Of a stretch of 64,000 nucleotides of DNA, positions 10,586 to 22,059 are shown one piece after another; position 1 is the first letter of the stretch; every line of letters begins with the position of its first letter. The position numbers and the translations under genes are program-made. The notes beneath the pieces were generated by a model, which was not told the origin of the DNA, made no database searches, and saw nothing but the letters and a program-made list of their open reading frames with translations. Source of the stretch: Cycas panzhihuaensis (lineage: Eukaryota; Cycadophyta); assembly GCA_023213395.1 (NCBI GenBank), contig CM041465.1, forward strand, positions 174,289,741 through 174,353,740. The letters are read 5' to 3'.

Positions 10586-12230
10586 GTGCAGTTGCAAATA
10601 AGTAAAATTTTTTCTTTTTATGAGAATGTTCAAAAAATGATGGGATGGATTAAAACCTTTCAAATGCAAGAAGTATATTGTTTTCAAATGGAAAAAGAGG
10701 ATGTAACGGAATGGAGTATTGATAAGACACTAACTTATGCGTTAGGCCCAAACGGTAAAATAGTAATAGGAGAAAAGTTAAAAACACAGGAGATTAATAT
10801 CGGAATTGAGGAACAACCATGAATGATCACTATGGGTGACTATTGGAAGGAAGAAATGGTGCAGTAAGCAGCTGCACTATTTTTGGAATTCAAAGATGTC
10901 TTTGCTTGGTCCTACAAAGACCTAAAGGGTATTCCGCTAAAATTGGGAGAGCATAAAATTGAGTTGATGGAAGGAGCGAAACCGGGAAGGCAAAGACCAT
11001 ATCGTATGAATCCTAAGTATAAAGAACAAGTTAAGGCCGAATTAGATAAATTGCTAGAAGCTGATTATATTTTTGAAGTTGAAAATAGTGAATGGGTGAG
11101 TCCTGTAGTGGTGGTCCCAACGAAAAATGGGAAATTGAGACTTTGCGTGGATTATAGAGCCCTGAACAAAGCTGCTAAGAAGGATCCATTTCCAATTCCT
11201 TTTACAGAGGATATTTTGGAAAAAGTTGCAAGACATGGGATATACTCATTCACGGATGGATTCAATGGATATAATCACGTCCAAATCGCACCTGAAGATC
11301 AATTGAAGACAACCTTTGTCACGGAATGGGGTACATATGCATTTCGGGTAATGCCCTTTGGACTTACAAATGCTCCAGCAACATTCCAAAGAGTTATTCT
11401 TAACATTGTTAAACAAACAATAGGGAAAACAATTGAAGTATTTTTGGATGATTGAACATTATTCACCCTATTAAAAAATCATTCAAAATGTTTATGGTCA
11501 ATGTTGGAAACTTGTAAAAAAAATAATCTTTGCTTGAATCCTGTGAAATGCACCTTCATGGTACCTTTCGGGACCTTGTTAGGACATGTGGTAACAAAAG
11601 AAGGACTATTAACAGATCTAAATAAGGTTATAGTAATTTTAAATTTTCCAGCGCCAAAAACTCAGAAGCAAGTGAAAGCATTCTTGGGAATGACAGGATA
11701 TTATTGGAAATTTATAAAGGATTATGCTCAGATAGCAAATCCTTTGGAAATTTTATTAAAGAAAAAGACAGAATGGCAATGGCACCTTCAACAACAATTG
11801 GCATTTGAATTGTTGAAGAAAAATATTGCTCAAGCACTAATCTTGAGGTTTCCAGATTGGGATAAACCTTTTCATGTTCATGTGGATACTTCTTTATTTG
11901 CAAGTGGGTGTGTATTGACACAGCTAGAAGATGATAAGATTGATTTACCAATTTATTTTGCGAGCCGAAAATTAACAGATGCTGAAAAGAACTATTCAGT
12001 GATTGAACGTGAAGGATTGGGCATGATCTTCAAAAATTTAGGCATTATCTGTTAGCTAATCCATTGTTTTCTTTGTTGATCACCAAGCGCTTCAATATTT
12101 AATTAATAAGCCCATTGTCCAAGGAAGAATTAGTAGATGGCTCATGTTGTTTCAGGAATTCAACTTTAGGATTATTGTGAAAAAAGGAGTCAAGATGATT
12201 TTTGGGACGTAGAATTGTTTGCTATTCAAG
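10586..12230 (+). pseudogene. Ty3/gypsy reverse transcriptase and RNase H (element I)
   Basis: RT runs from about 10883: WVSPVVVVPTKNGKLRLCVD, YRALNKAAKKDPFPIPF, YSFTDGFNGYNHVQIAPED, MPFGLTNAPATFQ and the catalytic VFLDD. A TGA at 11453 follows immediately after FLDD, where siblings of this lineage usually have Trp. After it, LLGHVVTKEG, FLGMTGYYWKFI and RFPDWDKPFHVHVDTS lead into RNase H (ASGCVLTQ, YFASRKLTDAEKNYSVIERE). Past about 12050 stops are frequent. All in the gag frame, so the polyprotein was once continuous. Confidence 0.92.
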
Positions 12231-12359
12231 TAGTACCAGAGTGGTACGAGGATATCACCCGATTCTTATCAACAGGACAAACATCGGTAGGGATGGAGCA
12301 TGTCGAACGACAAAGTTTTATTAGAAAGACCTTTCCCTTTCAATTGATTTAAGGAATGT

Positions 12360-13494
12360 TGTATAGAATGGGACCTAACCAAATTTTAAGAAGATGTGTA
12401 CTAGGACATAAAGTGGAAGTTGTTATTAGAGAAGCCCATGAAGGAGTTGCAGCAAAACATCAAGGCATAGAACCTACGAGTAGAAAGATTCTACTAGCAG
12501 GGTTATGGTGACCCACAATTTTTGAAGATGTATGGAAATGGGTACAGAGTTGTGATGTATGTCAATGGATTGGGAAGCCAACAAGGAGCCATTTAATGCC
12601 TTTATGCCCTATATTGGCCTAAGTGCCATTTGAAAAATGGGGATTGGACTTTATTAGACCAATTAGTCCACCAGCTCGACGCACAAATGCAAGATACATC
12701 TTGGTTGCCACAGATTTTTTAACAAAATGGACAGAGGCCAAAGCAATGAAAACATGTGATGCACAAAGTATTGCCAAGTTTCTTTATGAGATGATAATCA
12801 TTCGATTTGGTTGTCCGTTGGAGATTATTTCGAATCAAGGTAGTAGTTTTCTTAACGAGACAATAAAGCAGTTAACACAAGAATTTTTGATTCAACATTC
12901 TAAATCCTCTCCATATTACTCAAGCGAATGGTCAGGTAGAAAAGCACAAATAAAATTTTAAAGCTGGCTTTGTCTAAAATTTGCAACCGAGGACGTACAG
13001 ATTGGGCAGAGCGCCTTTATTCAGTTTTATGGGTGGACAAGACAACAGTAAAGCGACCACATAAGCAGACTCCATTTCAGTTAGTTTATGGCCAGGAAGT
13101 TGTACTTCCCTTGGAATTTCAGATGGAAAGTTTAAGTGTGGCATCAGAATTGCGGCTGTTAGAAGATGATTCGCGAGATCAACGTTATGTTGACTTGATG
13201 AAGCTGGACAAAAAACGGGTAAGAGCTAGGTGGGAATTGAAAGCAGAAAAAATGCGAAGAAAAGCATGGCACGATTGGCATTTAAAAATTCCACAGTTCC
13301 AGGAAGGAGATCTTGTTTTGTTATATGACAGTAAATTTCGAATCAAACCAGGCAAACTGAAGTTGAGATAGCTCGATCCATACAAAGTAAGTCATATTTG
13401 GACAAATGGAGCAGTGCAACTCCAACAGCTTGATGGAACGTTGTTTGAAAAACCAGTCAACGGAAGTCAACTGAAAAAGTACATTACAAAATAA
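12360..13494 (+). pseudogene. Ty3/gypsy integrase (element I), frameshifted
   Basis: The HHCC zinc part is seen at about 12430-12580 (HEGVAAKHQG, CDVCQWIGKP). The core begins WGLDFIRPISPP (12640). The second catalytic aspartate is replaced: EIISNQGSSFLNE with AAT, where the family has D. Near 12921 one base is missing, so the N-G-Q-x-E block continues in another frame and the rest (12970-13494) is read there: QTPFQLVYGQEVVLPLE, then a GPY/F-type module ending VNGSQLKKYITK. The stop lies in an A-rich run at about 13492. No chromodomain seen. Confidence 0.88.
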
Positions 13495-13584
13495 TAATAA
13501 TAATAAAAAAAGAAAAAAAAAAAGAGCACAAAAACCATAGGAGCAGAATTTCTTTATGACTGTCATCATGGAAGCAAACGACTA

Positions 13585-14070
13585 CCAAAATTGCAAGCTC
13601 GGACACAAAGTTGCAACTAGGACGACTTAGAAGCAAAGTTGCAACTCGGACGCAAAGTTGCAACTAAGAAGCAAAGTTGCAACTCGGACGCAAAGTTGCA
13701 ACTAAGAAGCGAAGTTGCAACTCGGAACGCAAAGTTGCAACCAAGAGGTAAAGTTGCAACTTGGATGCAAAAGTTGGAATTAGGATGCAAAATTGCAACT
13801 CGGAAGCAAAGTTGCAACTAGGACACAAAGTCGCCATTGGGAAGCAAAGTTGCAACTTGAGCGTAAAGTAGCAACCAGGACACAAAGTCGCCACTCGGGA
13901 GCAAAGATACAACCTGGAAGCAACTTAGACGAAAAATTGCAACTCGGAGATAAATTTGTAACCAAGATACAAAATCGCAACTTAAATATAAAAGATTGCA
14001 ATCCGGATGCAAAGCGGCTACCAAAACATCAAGTCGCGATTCGAAGGCAAAAGCTCTGCATAGTCGCCAT
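13585..14070 (+). repeat. Minisatellite with 19-bp unit inside element I
   Basis: Tandem units of 19 (sometimes 20) bp such as gcaaagttgcaactcggac and gcaaagttgcaactaagaa. In the first part two variants alternate, giving a 38-bp higher-order unit. Units become more degenerate rightwards. The core AGTTGCAACT is a perfect palindrome. Because 19 is not divisible by 3 and the unit lacks stops, many spurious open frames appear on both strands; they are not genes. Confidence 0.92.
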
Positions 14071-14343
14071 TAGGAAGTAAAGTTACAACTCAGATAGAAA
14101 ACAATAGCGCGGATATAAATCTGCAATCTAAAAGTTATAAGAAGAAGCAGAATCAATTAGAGGCGGACAAGAAGAAGCAGAATCAGAGAATTGGAAGAAC
14201 GAAATATAGATCATTGGAGATGAATAAGTCGTATCAAATTGATGTGGACGAAATTAGAAAAAATCATGAGAAAAACATGTATTAATGACAATGGCAGCAA
14301 AGCGGCAGAAGGAAAGTAACGATAATTGGTTGGCACGCGTACC

Positions 14344-16285
14344 GAATTAAATCAAGCGTAAAGGAAATGACAGGTGGCTGACATGCGTAGGATGGATGTA
14401 ATTAAGGTACATTGGGAGTCGCAACCAAGTAATTGCAACCATGATAACAGTCATAATGGAATTGCATGGTATGGCGGAATTCAAAACAACAGAATTGCAA
14501 AGGAACCACTGCGGCTTTTGAAGACGAGGGATCGACAATGGAACATTGCGGCTTTGAAGACGAAAGGATCGGGGGCGGAAGGAATTCCAGGGAATAACAG
14601 AATGGCACAAATGCAGATCAATCTACGAGAAAGTGATGATGATAAAATTAGGCACGAATCGTGGGATATGCCTAAAGATGACCAAAGAAAGGTTACCTTC
14701 ATGAAAGCAGGATTTGCTTAGTATGTGCAGGTTGGATTATTTCCACCTACGTCTCATTTTTTGACGAAGATGATCCAGTTAGTAGCTCAACAGCTAGAAA
14801 TTTTGGATACTGCAGCCTAGACAATTTCAAAGATTTCAGGTTTACCTGAGATAGGTAGAATGGTATCGAGGGATAAAAGAATTCCCCGGGAAAAGGCAGC
14901 AGAGGAATTGGGGGCGTAGGTTACAGACGTATCCACCTTGGGAATCCGGATTGCTGGCGTAGCAGATGGATTAACACGCTGGGTAGCGCATTTCTTGTTT
15001 ACAAGAGTAATTCTGAGTCAAAAAAATTCATTCGTACCCACGGAAATGAGAACAATTTTGTTGCAGGTAGCATGTGGAATAAGGTTTAATTGGGTTGCGT
15101 TTATTAGGGGGAGAATTTTGGAAAAATTGGCAAATATTAAAAAGAAACCTCAAACCGTTGTATTCTACCGTTAGAGCCTGTTTCAAGCTTTATTGTATTC
15201 TCAGTGTGCGATGATTACATTACCAGATAGGAAGTAAGGGGAGGTAGCGATGACGACTTGGATAATTCATTTCAAGAGCAAAGGGGAGACATGATGAAGA
15301 GAATTACAGGAAAAAGTAAGGGATTTCTTTTTGCAGAAAGCTTAGGCGGTAATTCCTTAGAAGCCACCAACGGAAGATAAGGGTAAAAAGCAATAGCGGG
15401 AAGAGGCGACCCTGCAACAGAAGGAGGGAGAGGAGAAAAGGAAGGAAGGAATTAAAAAAGGGAAACAAAAAATGGGGAGTGTGTTGGTGAAAGAGGAAGT
15501 TTTGGAGCAACAACTAGCTGAGTAGGTAGAGAAAATCCATAACACTGAAGAGGAGAAGCGGAAAAGGAGAAAGATGGCTGCAGAAAAAGCAAAGAAGGAG
15601 ATACTGGAAATATTGAATAGCCAGCTAGCCGAGGTCGATTTTGATTTTGATAATGAAGAACTAGCAGAAGAAGGAATCGACCTGATGCAGTGTCAGCCAC
15701 ATAATGTGGCACATTGGAAAGTGTCATTCTTAGCAAAAGTTATCCGACACCTGGTGATTGAATTGGAGATAAGAAATAAGAGCCCCCCTCCAGATATGTA
15801 GAGAATTCAGAAGTTAGAAGACCAGTTAGCTGCTTTTGAAGCGAAGCTGGAATTTTTAATTAAATTCATCATGCATTGGGTAGGCGATACTTCTCGAGTG
15901 GAGCATTTGGTACCATCCTTCGACGCTTTGTTTGGCGAACAAATTCCACTAGGCCTGGAGAAGGTAATTTGAAAGCTGGGTGCGTGGATTATGTAGACTC
16001 GGGAAGACGCAGAATATGCAAACCGTTTCTGGTCAATGATCAAATCCCTGCGAGATGATCTGTTATTCGTGGAAACGAGGAAGTGCGAGTTGGAGGAAGA
16101 ATTCGAGTAGATGCATTCTGGAGAGAAGCCAGCGATGGCTCATTTACAGGCATTACAAAATGTAGTAATTCTATATGACCATTGCAAAAAGCAAGGGATA
16201 ACTTCGCCTTGTACGGTATACAAACCCGATCCGCAGAGAATTCGAGTTGAAATGGAGAGGATTAAAAAAGACAGAGAAAGTTGAA
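14344..16285 (+). pseudogene. Extra 3' reading frame of element I, unassigned
   Basis: One frame (that of 14374, 14938 and 15574) stays protein-like over about 645 codons with roughly a dozen stops. Recognisable stretches are MADMRRMDVIKVHWESQ, WVAHFLFTRVILSQK, ILLQVACGIRFNWVAFIRG and LFQALLYSQCAMITLP. A Lys/Glu-rich, probably coiled-coil segment (about 15400-15600) follows, then LAEVDFDFDNEELAEEGID and ALQNVVILYDHCKKQG. It lies between integrase and the PPT, where Athila-type elements keep an additional ORF. I see no signal peptide or membrane helix to call it envelope. Function unknown. Confidence 0.6.
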
Positions 16286-16349
16286 TGGTCAAGTTTCTTT
16301 TATTCTTTCCTGTAATGTGAGCTTACAAGTAATAATACTTGTAAGTTTT

Positions 16350-16362
16350 GTGAAGGGAGAGA
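16350..16362 (+). promoter_or_regulatory. Polypurine tract of element I
   Basis: Purine run (gtgaagggagaga) directly before the 3' LTR, the plus-strand primer site for reverse transcription. Confidence 0.85.
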
Positions 16363-16716
16363 TGTGTGTAGGCAATTTAGTTACAACCTTTTGTTGTATC
16401 TATAAGCGGTTGCAACTAACTTGATCATAGTATGTATAAATAATAGGAGAAAGAATGTAGAGGTAGTAGTTAATTTTGTTCATAGTCGCTGTCCATTGGT
16501 TGCTGTTGCACGAAAAGTCTGTCACAGTTTTGTATCATTGTAAGTCATCTTGTGTGTATTGTTCTGGGCCAACTCTGGTTGTGAGAGAACTAGAGCCTCC
16601 CATCATAATGAAATGACTATGGTCATTGTGCTCCCAAATATTGCTGTGTAATGATGCAAGTTGCAATGGTTTAACTCTTATGCTTGTTCCATATGAGATT
16701 CCGGACATAGCACACA
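16363..16716 (+). repeat. 3' LTR of element I
   Basis: 354 bp, paired with 7383-7736 and followed by target-site copy GTCTC. Most differences from the 5' LTR are transitions. Confidence 0.95.
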
Positions 16717-16721
16717 GTCTC

Positions 16722-17058
16722 ATAATTTTGAACGCCTTCCCATTATAGTGTGGTCACGTATTCAATCCCTTGGTATTTATAAAGAAGAAATAGCCTACAA
16801 TTCCTTCCTAAAATAGGGTTCTTCATATAGACCTTTTCTAATTGGTAGAAAAATCTAGCCATTGTGTCTTGTTCATATTATTTGAGAGTTTTTTGAAGAT
16901 GTAGAAGCTTTCAAGGGATTGAATGTGCTCTTGCAAGTATATTTCTTTGTGCTAGTAAAATCATGTTGTTAGCATACAAGAGCACTTTTTTACTATATAC
17001 ATTGTAGTTGTAACACCTCCATTCCTTATTAAATGTGTTGCCTCCACCATTTGCCTTT
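16722..17058 (-). pseudogene. LINE reverse transcriptase relic, catalytic-motif piece
   Basis: Minus-strand reading with KVLLYANNMILLAQ, which matches the LINE RT catalytic block LLYADDxxLLA; the two aspartates have become Asn. It continues HIQSLESF and NNMNKTQWLDFS, both usual LINE RT sequence. Its C-terminal continuation is at 7187-7382 beyond element I; its N-terminal part is at 33232-33800 beyond element F. Stops and small frame slips occur. Confidence 0.78.
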
Positions 17059-17084
17059 TGATTTGGAATGAACCTAAACGAAGA
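17059..17084 (+). repeat. F 5' LTR, first piece
   Basis: Matches 32751-32776 of the 3' LTR (tgatttggaatgaa core). It ends in GAAGA, the target site of D. Confidence 0.65.
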
Positions 17085-17273
17085 TGAAAAACTATTCACA
17101 GTTTATTGCTGTCAAAAAGATACTTGTATTATGATCTCTGTCACTCATTTATATTGTACATATGAGAGCGATAAATTGGTTTATCAACCACCTAAATACT
17201 GACAAATGACTTTATGCCATGTGGCGTAATAAAAAGAGTTTAAGTTACTTAAGATAAAACATTACTTTTTACA
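17085..17273 (-). repeat. 3' LTR of element D
   Basis: 189 bp, minus strand TGTAAAAAGT to GTTTTTCA. Compared with the 5' LTR I count six or seven substitutions and one 4-bp gap. Confidence 0.95.
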
Positions 17274-17285
17274 CCCTCTCTTAAT
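17274..17285 (-). promoter_or_regulatory. Polypurine tract of element D
   Basis: Minus strand attaagagaggg directly upstream of the 3' LTR. Confidence 0.85.
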
Positions 17286-17818
17286 GTTTTATCTTTTATT
17301 CCTAATTTGTCTTTGAAGAATTGAAATTTACTTCTACTCAAAGCTTTTGTGAAGATATCTGTTGTTTGATCTTCTGATTTGCAGTATACATGCTCGATTT
17401 CTTTATTTTAAACCTTCTCTTTGATGAAATGATGATGAACTTCTATGTGTTTTGTTCTTGCATGAAACACAGGATTTTTTGTCATCTTGATAGTGCTTTG
17501 ATTATCACAAAATAGGGTAGTTGATTCTGTTTGTTGTTGTCCAAGATCCTTGAATAGCTATCTGATCCAAATGGCTTCGCAGGCTGCATTGACTGCTGAT
17601 TTGTACTCGGCTTCTGTAGATGATAATGCTATTGTGGATTGTTTTTTGCTGTTCCATGAGATTACTGCTGATCCCAAGGAGAAACAATACCCTGTAGTAG
17701 ATTTTCTTTCTGTCTTGTCATCGGCCCAATCTGAATCACAATATCCAGACAGAACTATATTCTTGTTTTGATTGTATCTTAACTCAAGATTTATAGTTCC
17801 TTTCAGATATCTGAGTAT
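17286..17818 (-). pseudogene. Copia RNase H of element D
   Basis: Continues the RT frame after a TGA that replaces an Arg codon (normally AAKR, here AAK stop). It reads RYLKGT, LSGYCDSDWADD, SWNSKKQSTIALSSTEAEYK, LFCDNQSTIKM and ARTKHIEVHHHFIKEKV, so the active-site D, E and D residues are all present. Two more stops lie at 17558-17560 (TAG) and 17408-17410 (TAA). The C-terminus overlaps the PPT, as usual in copia. Confidence 0.9.
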
Positions 17819-19370
17819 TCATTTTGCTGCATTCCAATGAGAGACTTTTGGTTCTTGCATAAATCTGGAAATTACTCCTACAGAAAAGGCTATATCTGGT
17901 CTGGTGGCAGTGAGATAGATCAGACTTCCGACTAATTGTCTATACAAGGTAGCATCTACCTTTTGTTCTTCTATATTTGAGCTCAGAACACAGCTAGTTT
18001 CCATTGGTGTAACACAGCTATTGCAGTTCTCCATATTGAATTTTTTGAGTATGTTCTTTATGTATTTGGATTGAGATAATTCAATGAAATCACTTGTCTG
18101 ATTTACTTCTATTCCAAGATAGTAATGGAGAATTCCCAAATCAGTCATTTCAAAAACCTTTTCAAGCTGGTTTTTGATGGATATAATTGAGTCATCATCA
18201 TTTCCTGTGAGTAACATGTCATCTACATATACAACAATAATTGTTACCTTTCCTCTGTTGAGTTTTACATATAGACTTGGATCTGACTCGCATCTGTGAA
18301 AGTTGTTGTGTATTAGATACTGATCCAGTTTCGCATACCAAGCTCTGGGAGCTTGTTTGAGTCCATAAAGAGCCTTTTTTAACCTGCAGACTAGATTTTC
18401 TTGCCACAGTTCATGACCTTGAGGTTGATACATATATACCTCTTCCTTTAGATCTCCATTTAAAAAGGCACTTTTTACATCTAGCTGATAAATCTTCCAT
18501 TTTTGTTGAGCAGCTAAGGCTATTATTGCCCTTATTGTAGTCAGCTTTGCTACCGGCGAGAAGGTTTCTTCATAATCTATACCTGCTGTTTGAGTATATC
18601 TGTTTGCAACCAACCTTGCTTTATATCTTTCTATTTCTCCATTGGATTTTTCTTTGATTTTGTAAACCCATTTGCAGTTTACTATGGGTTTGTTTTTTGG
18701 ACATTCCACTAGCTTCCAAGTTTTATTTTTCTGAATTGCAGCAATTTCTTCGTTCATAGCAGCTTTCCATTCTGCATGTCTGCTTGCTTCTTCATAATTG
18801 ACTGGTTCCAGAGAACATGACAAGGCTTGGTGTTTCTGTGACCTGGTCTTATGCTCATAGATGTCTCCTTTATTTTCTTCAATGGTTTTGAGATACCATT
18901 TTGGAAACCTTTTTGGGGTTTCAAGTTCACAAATGTCCCTGTGCTCTTCATTTTGAATGTGAGAAATATCTTCTACACTTCTTGGAGTATGCTCTTCAAT
19001 ATCTTCAGATGTGATGTCAGACTTATCTTCTAAGGATATAGAGGATTGTTTATCTGCAGTCTTTGTTACTGCCTCTATTTCTTGATATTCTCTTTGACTT
19101 TTCCCTGGATCTTCATCAAACACAACGTCTCTACTAACATGAATTTTGTTAGTTTTTGGATCCAGGCATCTATATGCTTTTGATTTTGAGCTATAGCCAA
19201 CCATTATACATTCAATACTTTTGTTATCTAGCTTTGGACATTCCTTGTCTGGAATGTGAACATAAGCTTTACACCCAAAGACTCTAAGATTACTTACATC
19301 AGGTTTATGACTCGTCCATGCTTCTTCAAGTGTAATTTTTTGTAGAGCATGTGTTGGACTTCTGTTTATT
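17819..19370 (-). pseudogene. Copia integrase C-part and reverse transcriptase of element D
   Basis: The 461-codon open frame 17819-19204 plus its upstream continuation to the frameshift near 19375. The start holds the integrase tail (NRSPTHAL, FGCKAYVHIP, MVGYSSKSKAYRCLDP). An acidic linker follows, then [48 protein letters not shown] (first catalytic Asp about residue 242), YGLKQAPRAWY and YVDDMLLTG (326-329 of the open piece). It ends at a TGA at 17816-17818. Its neighbour upstream is the gag-integrase frame. Confidence 0.94.
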
Positions 19371-21369
19371 AGATATCTTCTTTGTGTTGATTATACGCCC
19401 AATATGCTTTCTTAATCCCTTTGTCATGAATTAAGCACCGTGCCATTTCCATGTTTGTTCTGTTCATTCGTTCTGCAACTCCATTTGACTGGGGCGAGTA
19501 GGAAGTAGTTATTTGCGTGCGTATCCCATGATCTCTGCAGTAGTTGAGAAACTTCTTTGACATGTATTCTCTTCCTCCATCAGACTGAATACATTTGATT
19601 TTGTTATTACTTTCTAACTCAACTTCAGCCTTGAGCTCTTTAAACCGGTCAAAAACTTCAAATTTATTTTTTAGGAAATATATCCAGGTTTTTCTTGAAA
19701 AAGCATCAATAAAGATTAGAAAATACCTTGCCCCATTGATTGAACTTGGAGTAATTGGACCACAAATGTCTGTATGTATTAATTCCAATTTACTTTTGGT
19801 CTTATGAGTGCTTTCTGAAAAAGGAGTTCGATGTTGCTTTCCCATCATACAGCTTTTACAAACAAAAGAATCAAATGATAGCTTTGGTAGCCCAGTAACC
19901 ATATTAGAATTTTTCAACAGTTCTAATTTATCATTTGAGATATGTCCATATTTTAAATGCCAGATTTCATTATTGTCTTTGCTTGAAACAACAAAAGATT
20001 TTACATCATATGTAGGCACAATTGGAGTAGAAAGTAACTTATAAAGATTGTCACTTTCTATACCTTCTGCTATTACAGCACCATCCTTTTTCATGTCTAA
20101 TACAAAACAATGCCCACTGGTATCAAAAATAGTTACCAGTTGTTTCTTATTGAGCTGAGAAACAGATAAAAGATATTTTTTCGTTCCTGGTACATAGAGC
20201 ACTTTGCCAATTCGCTGTATTTTTCCATCAATTTCAACTGTAATTATTCCAATTCCTTCAATATGTAAAGGAAAATTGTTTCCTAATTCTACTGAACCAA
20301 TAGATGAGTATGGTTCAAGTGATTCAAACCATTCTTTTCTTCCTGTCATGTGGTTTGATGCTCCCGAATCTATGTACCAGTTATCTGATGCTTTTGTACT
20401 TGTCGCTAATGCAGCCACAAAGGCTGTTTCTGTATCATTCTCTTCTATTTCTTGATCTCTTTCCTTACTGTAGTTTCTAGCTATTTGTTTCCCTCTCTGA
20501 AGTATTGCTTTCTTGCATTGATAGGGAAAGTGACTAGATTGACCACAATGGTAACAAACATCAAAGGCATGACAGTTGCTTGAAAAATGTCTGGGTTTCC
20601 CACAGTTGAAACAGACTCTTTCATCTCTTGGTGGGATTGATCTTCCTCTGCCTCTTCCTTCAATCCGGCGTCCTCTGAAGTTTGATGTTTGAATTCGACC
20701 TCGTCCTTTGAAGCTTGGTTGAGCGCGTCCTCGTCCTATGTTAAATCTTGATACAAAGGCTTCTTCTATTTCAGCAACATCCTCTTCGTATCGTTTATTT
20801 CTCTGTTCTTGATTTAACATATGACCTGTTAATCCTTCAAATGTCATCTTTGCTGTTTGACCACTTTCGGTTAACATGTTGACCATGTTATCAAAAGTTT
20901 TGGGAAGTTTGTTCAGGACAAGATGCACCAATTCTAGATCTGAGATTTTATCTCCTGCAGAGACAAGCTCATTCTTTATACTATTTATTTTGGCCACAAA
21001 TTCAGATACAGATTGATTTTCTCTCAGTTTTAGTTTGTATAATTCTTCCCTTATTGCGATTATCCTGGCCTCATTTTTCTGACTGAATAAGGAAGTTACT
21101 ATACTCCAAATTTGTGAAGAGGACTCTACACCATCCACATAAGACAGAAGAAAATCTGAAATGGAAAGTTTTAGAATTCCAATTGCAATATTATCTTTAT
21201 CTTCCCAAGTTATTTGATCAACTATGTCTGTGGTTTTTTTTTCTTGACCAGTAACAATTTTCCATGCTCCCTTTGCTCTTAAAAGGCCTTCAATTTTGAT
21301 TTTCCAAAGGCTAAAGTTCATCTGCGTGAGTTTATCAGCTTCAGGAAGGGCAATAACAGAGTAAGCCAT
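19369..21369 (-). pseudogene. Copia gag, protease and integrase of element D (666 codons open)
   Basis: ATG ending at 21369 (MAYSVIALPEADKLTQMNFS). Gag core residues 1-210 (FSLWKIKIEGLL, ARIIAIREELYKLK, VLNKLPKTFDNM), then an Arg/Gly-rich stretch (212-245), two CCHC knuckles (253-266, CFNCGKPRHFSSNC; 272-285, CYHCGQSSHFPYQC), protease DSGAS (334-338), integrase zinc motif (H471, H476, C504, C507) and core with D534 (HTDICGP), D597 (QSDGGREY) and E633 (SNGVAERMNR). A frameshift at the very end detaches it from the RT frame. Intact within itself, but the polyprotein as a whole is broken. Confidence 0.95.
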
Positions 21370-22049
21370 TTCAGAATATTAATGAGTCACCTCTGAGTAT
21401 GAAAGTACAGGGTTGTACGTCAATACGGTACGGATTTGTATGGAAAAATCAACTTGTACAGATAAGCAAAATTAGGATGTCAAAAGAAAGGTCCAAGTGT
21501 GAGGATTCCAGATTTGAAGTTATTTTTTCCAAAATCTTAACGGTTAGGTCAGAAAATGCAGTCGAATTTTACAAATGCGGCTAGGGTTTTTAGAAAAAAA
21601 TCTTCGTTTCTCAAGAAATATTCTGAAATAACTTTGAAAAATTATCCCAAACAGATGATATTACCCTAGAGAAGATTTTCGGACAGATTTTACCTGGAAT
21701 AAATGCTCTGATTAGAAGAAAAATTCAAAAGAATGACCAGACCCGCGCCCTCTGAAAACTACTCGAAAACTGGTCAAGACGATTTTTTCAGGCTTCGATC
21801 CTTTAGAAGAAAGTGACGGCCTTGTAAGGGCGAACCTCCTGGTAAAATTTCAGACAAATCTGAGCACTTTGAATTTTTTTCAGACAACTCGTATTTCCGT
21901 CTGATTTGCTTTCCTTCTATCTTTCAATCGTTACTTAAAAAACTTTGCTTCTTTGGATTCTCTTCATCTTATCCTCAATCTGACTCCAAACTTCTTCCTC
22001 TTTCGCATCAGACTAAATTCTCCTTCTCTCATTCTCGGAGGATAACTGC
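21370..22049 (-). other. Leader of element D
   Basis: 680 bp between PBS and gag, no coding signal on the sense strand. Confidence 0.7.
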
Positions 22050-22059
22050 CTCGATACCA
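22050..22059 (-). promoter_or_regulatory. Primer binding site of element D
   Basis: Minus strand TGGTATCGAG right after the LTR, an initiator-tRNA-type site with one changed base (TATCGAG versus TATCAGAG). Confidence 0.8.

Larger units (their letters stand above)
7383..16716 (+). mobile_element. Complete Ty3/gypsy element I
   Basis: 9334 bp with 354-bp LTRs at both ends and a perfect 5-bp target duplication GTCTC (7378-7382 and 16717-16721). Order is LTR, gag, protease, RT-RNase H, integrase, then a 2.9-kb 3' region with a minisatellite and an extra reading frame, PPT, LTR. Integrase after RT defines Ty3/gypsy. The integrase tail has the GPY/F-type end (VNGSQLKKY) and no chromodomain is seen, so an Athila/Tat-like lineage is my inference. 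By eye the LTRs differ at about 21 of 354 positions. The element sits inside a LINE RT gene. Confidence 0.95.

Noticed and set aside
13585-14070. CRISPR-like array
   Set aside because: Units are contiguous without unique spacers and lie inside a plant retrotransposon.
13617-14080. Several open frames on both strands
   Set aside because: They are produced by the stop-free 19-bp minisatellite and have no independent coding evidence.
19595-20455. Plus-strand frames
   Set aside because: Antisense of the intact D gag-integrase frame.
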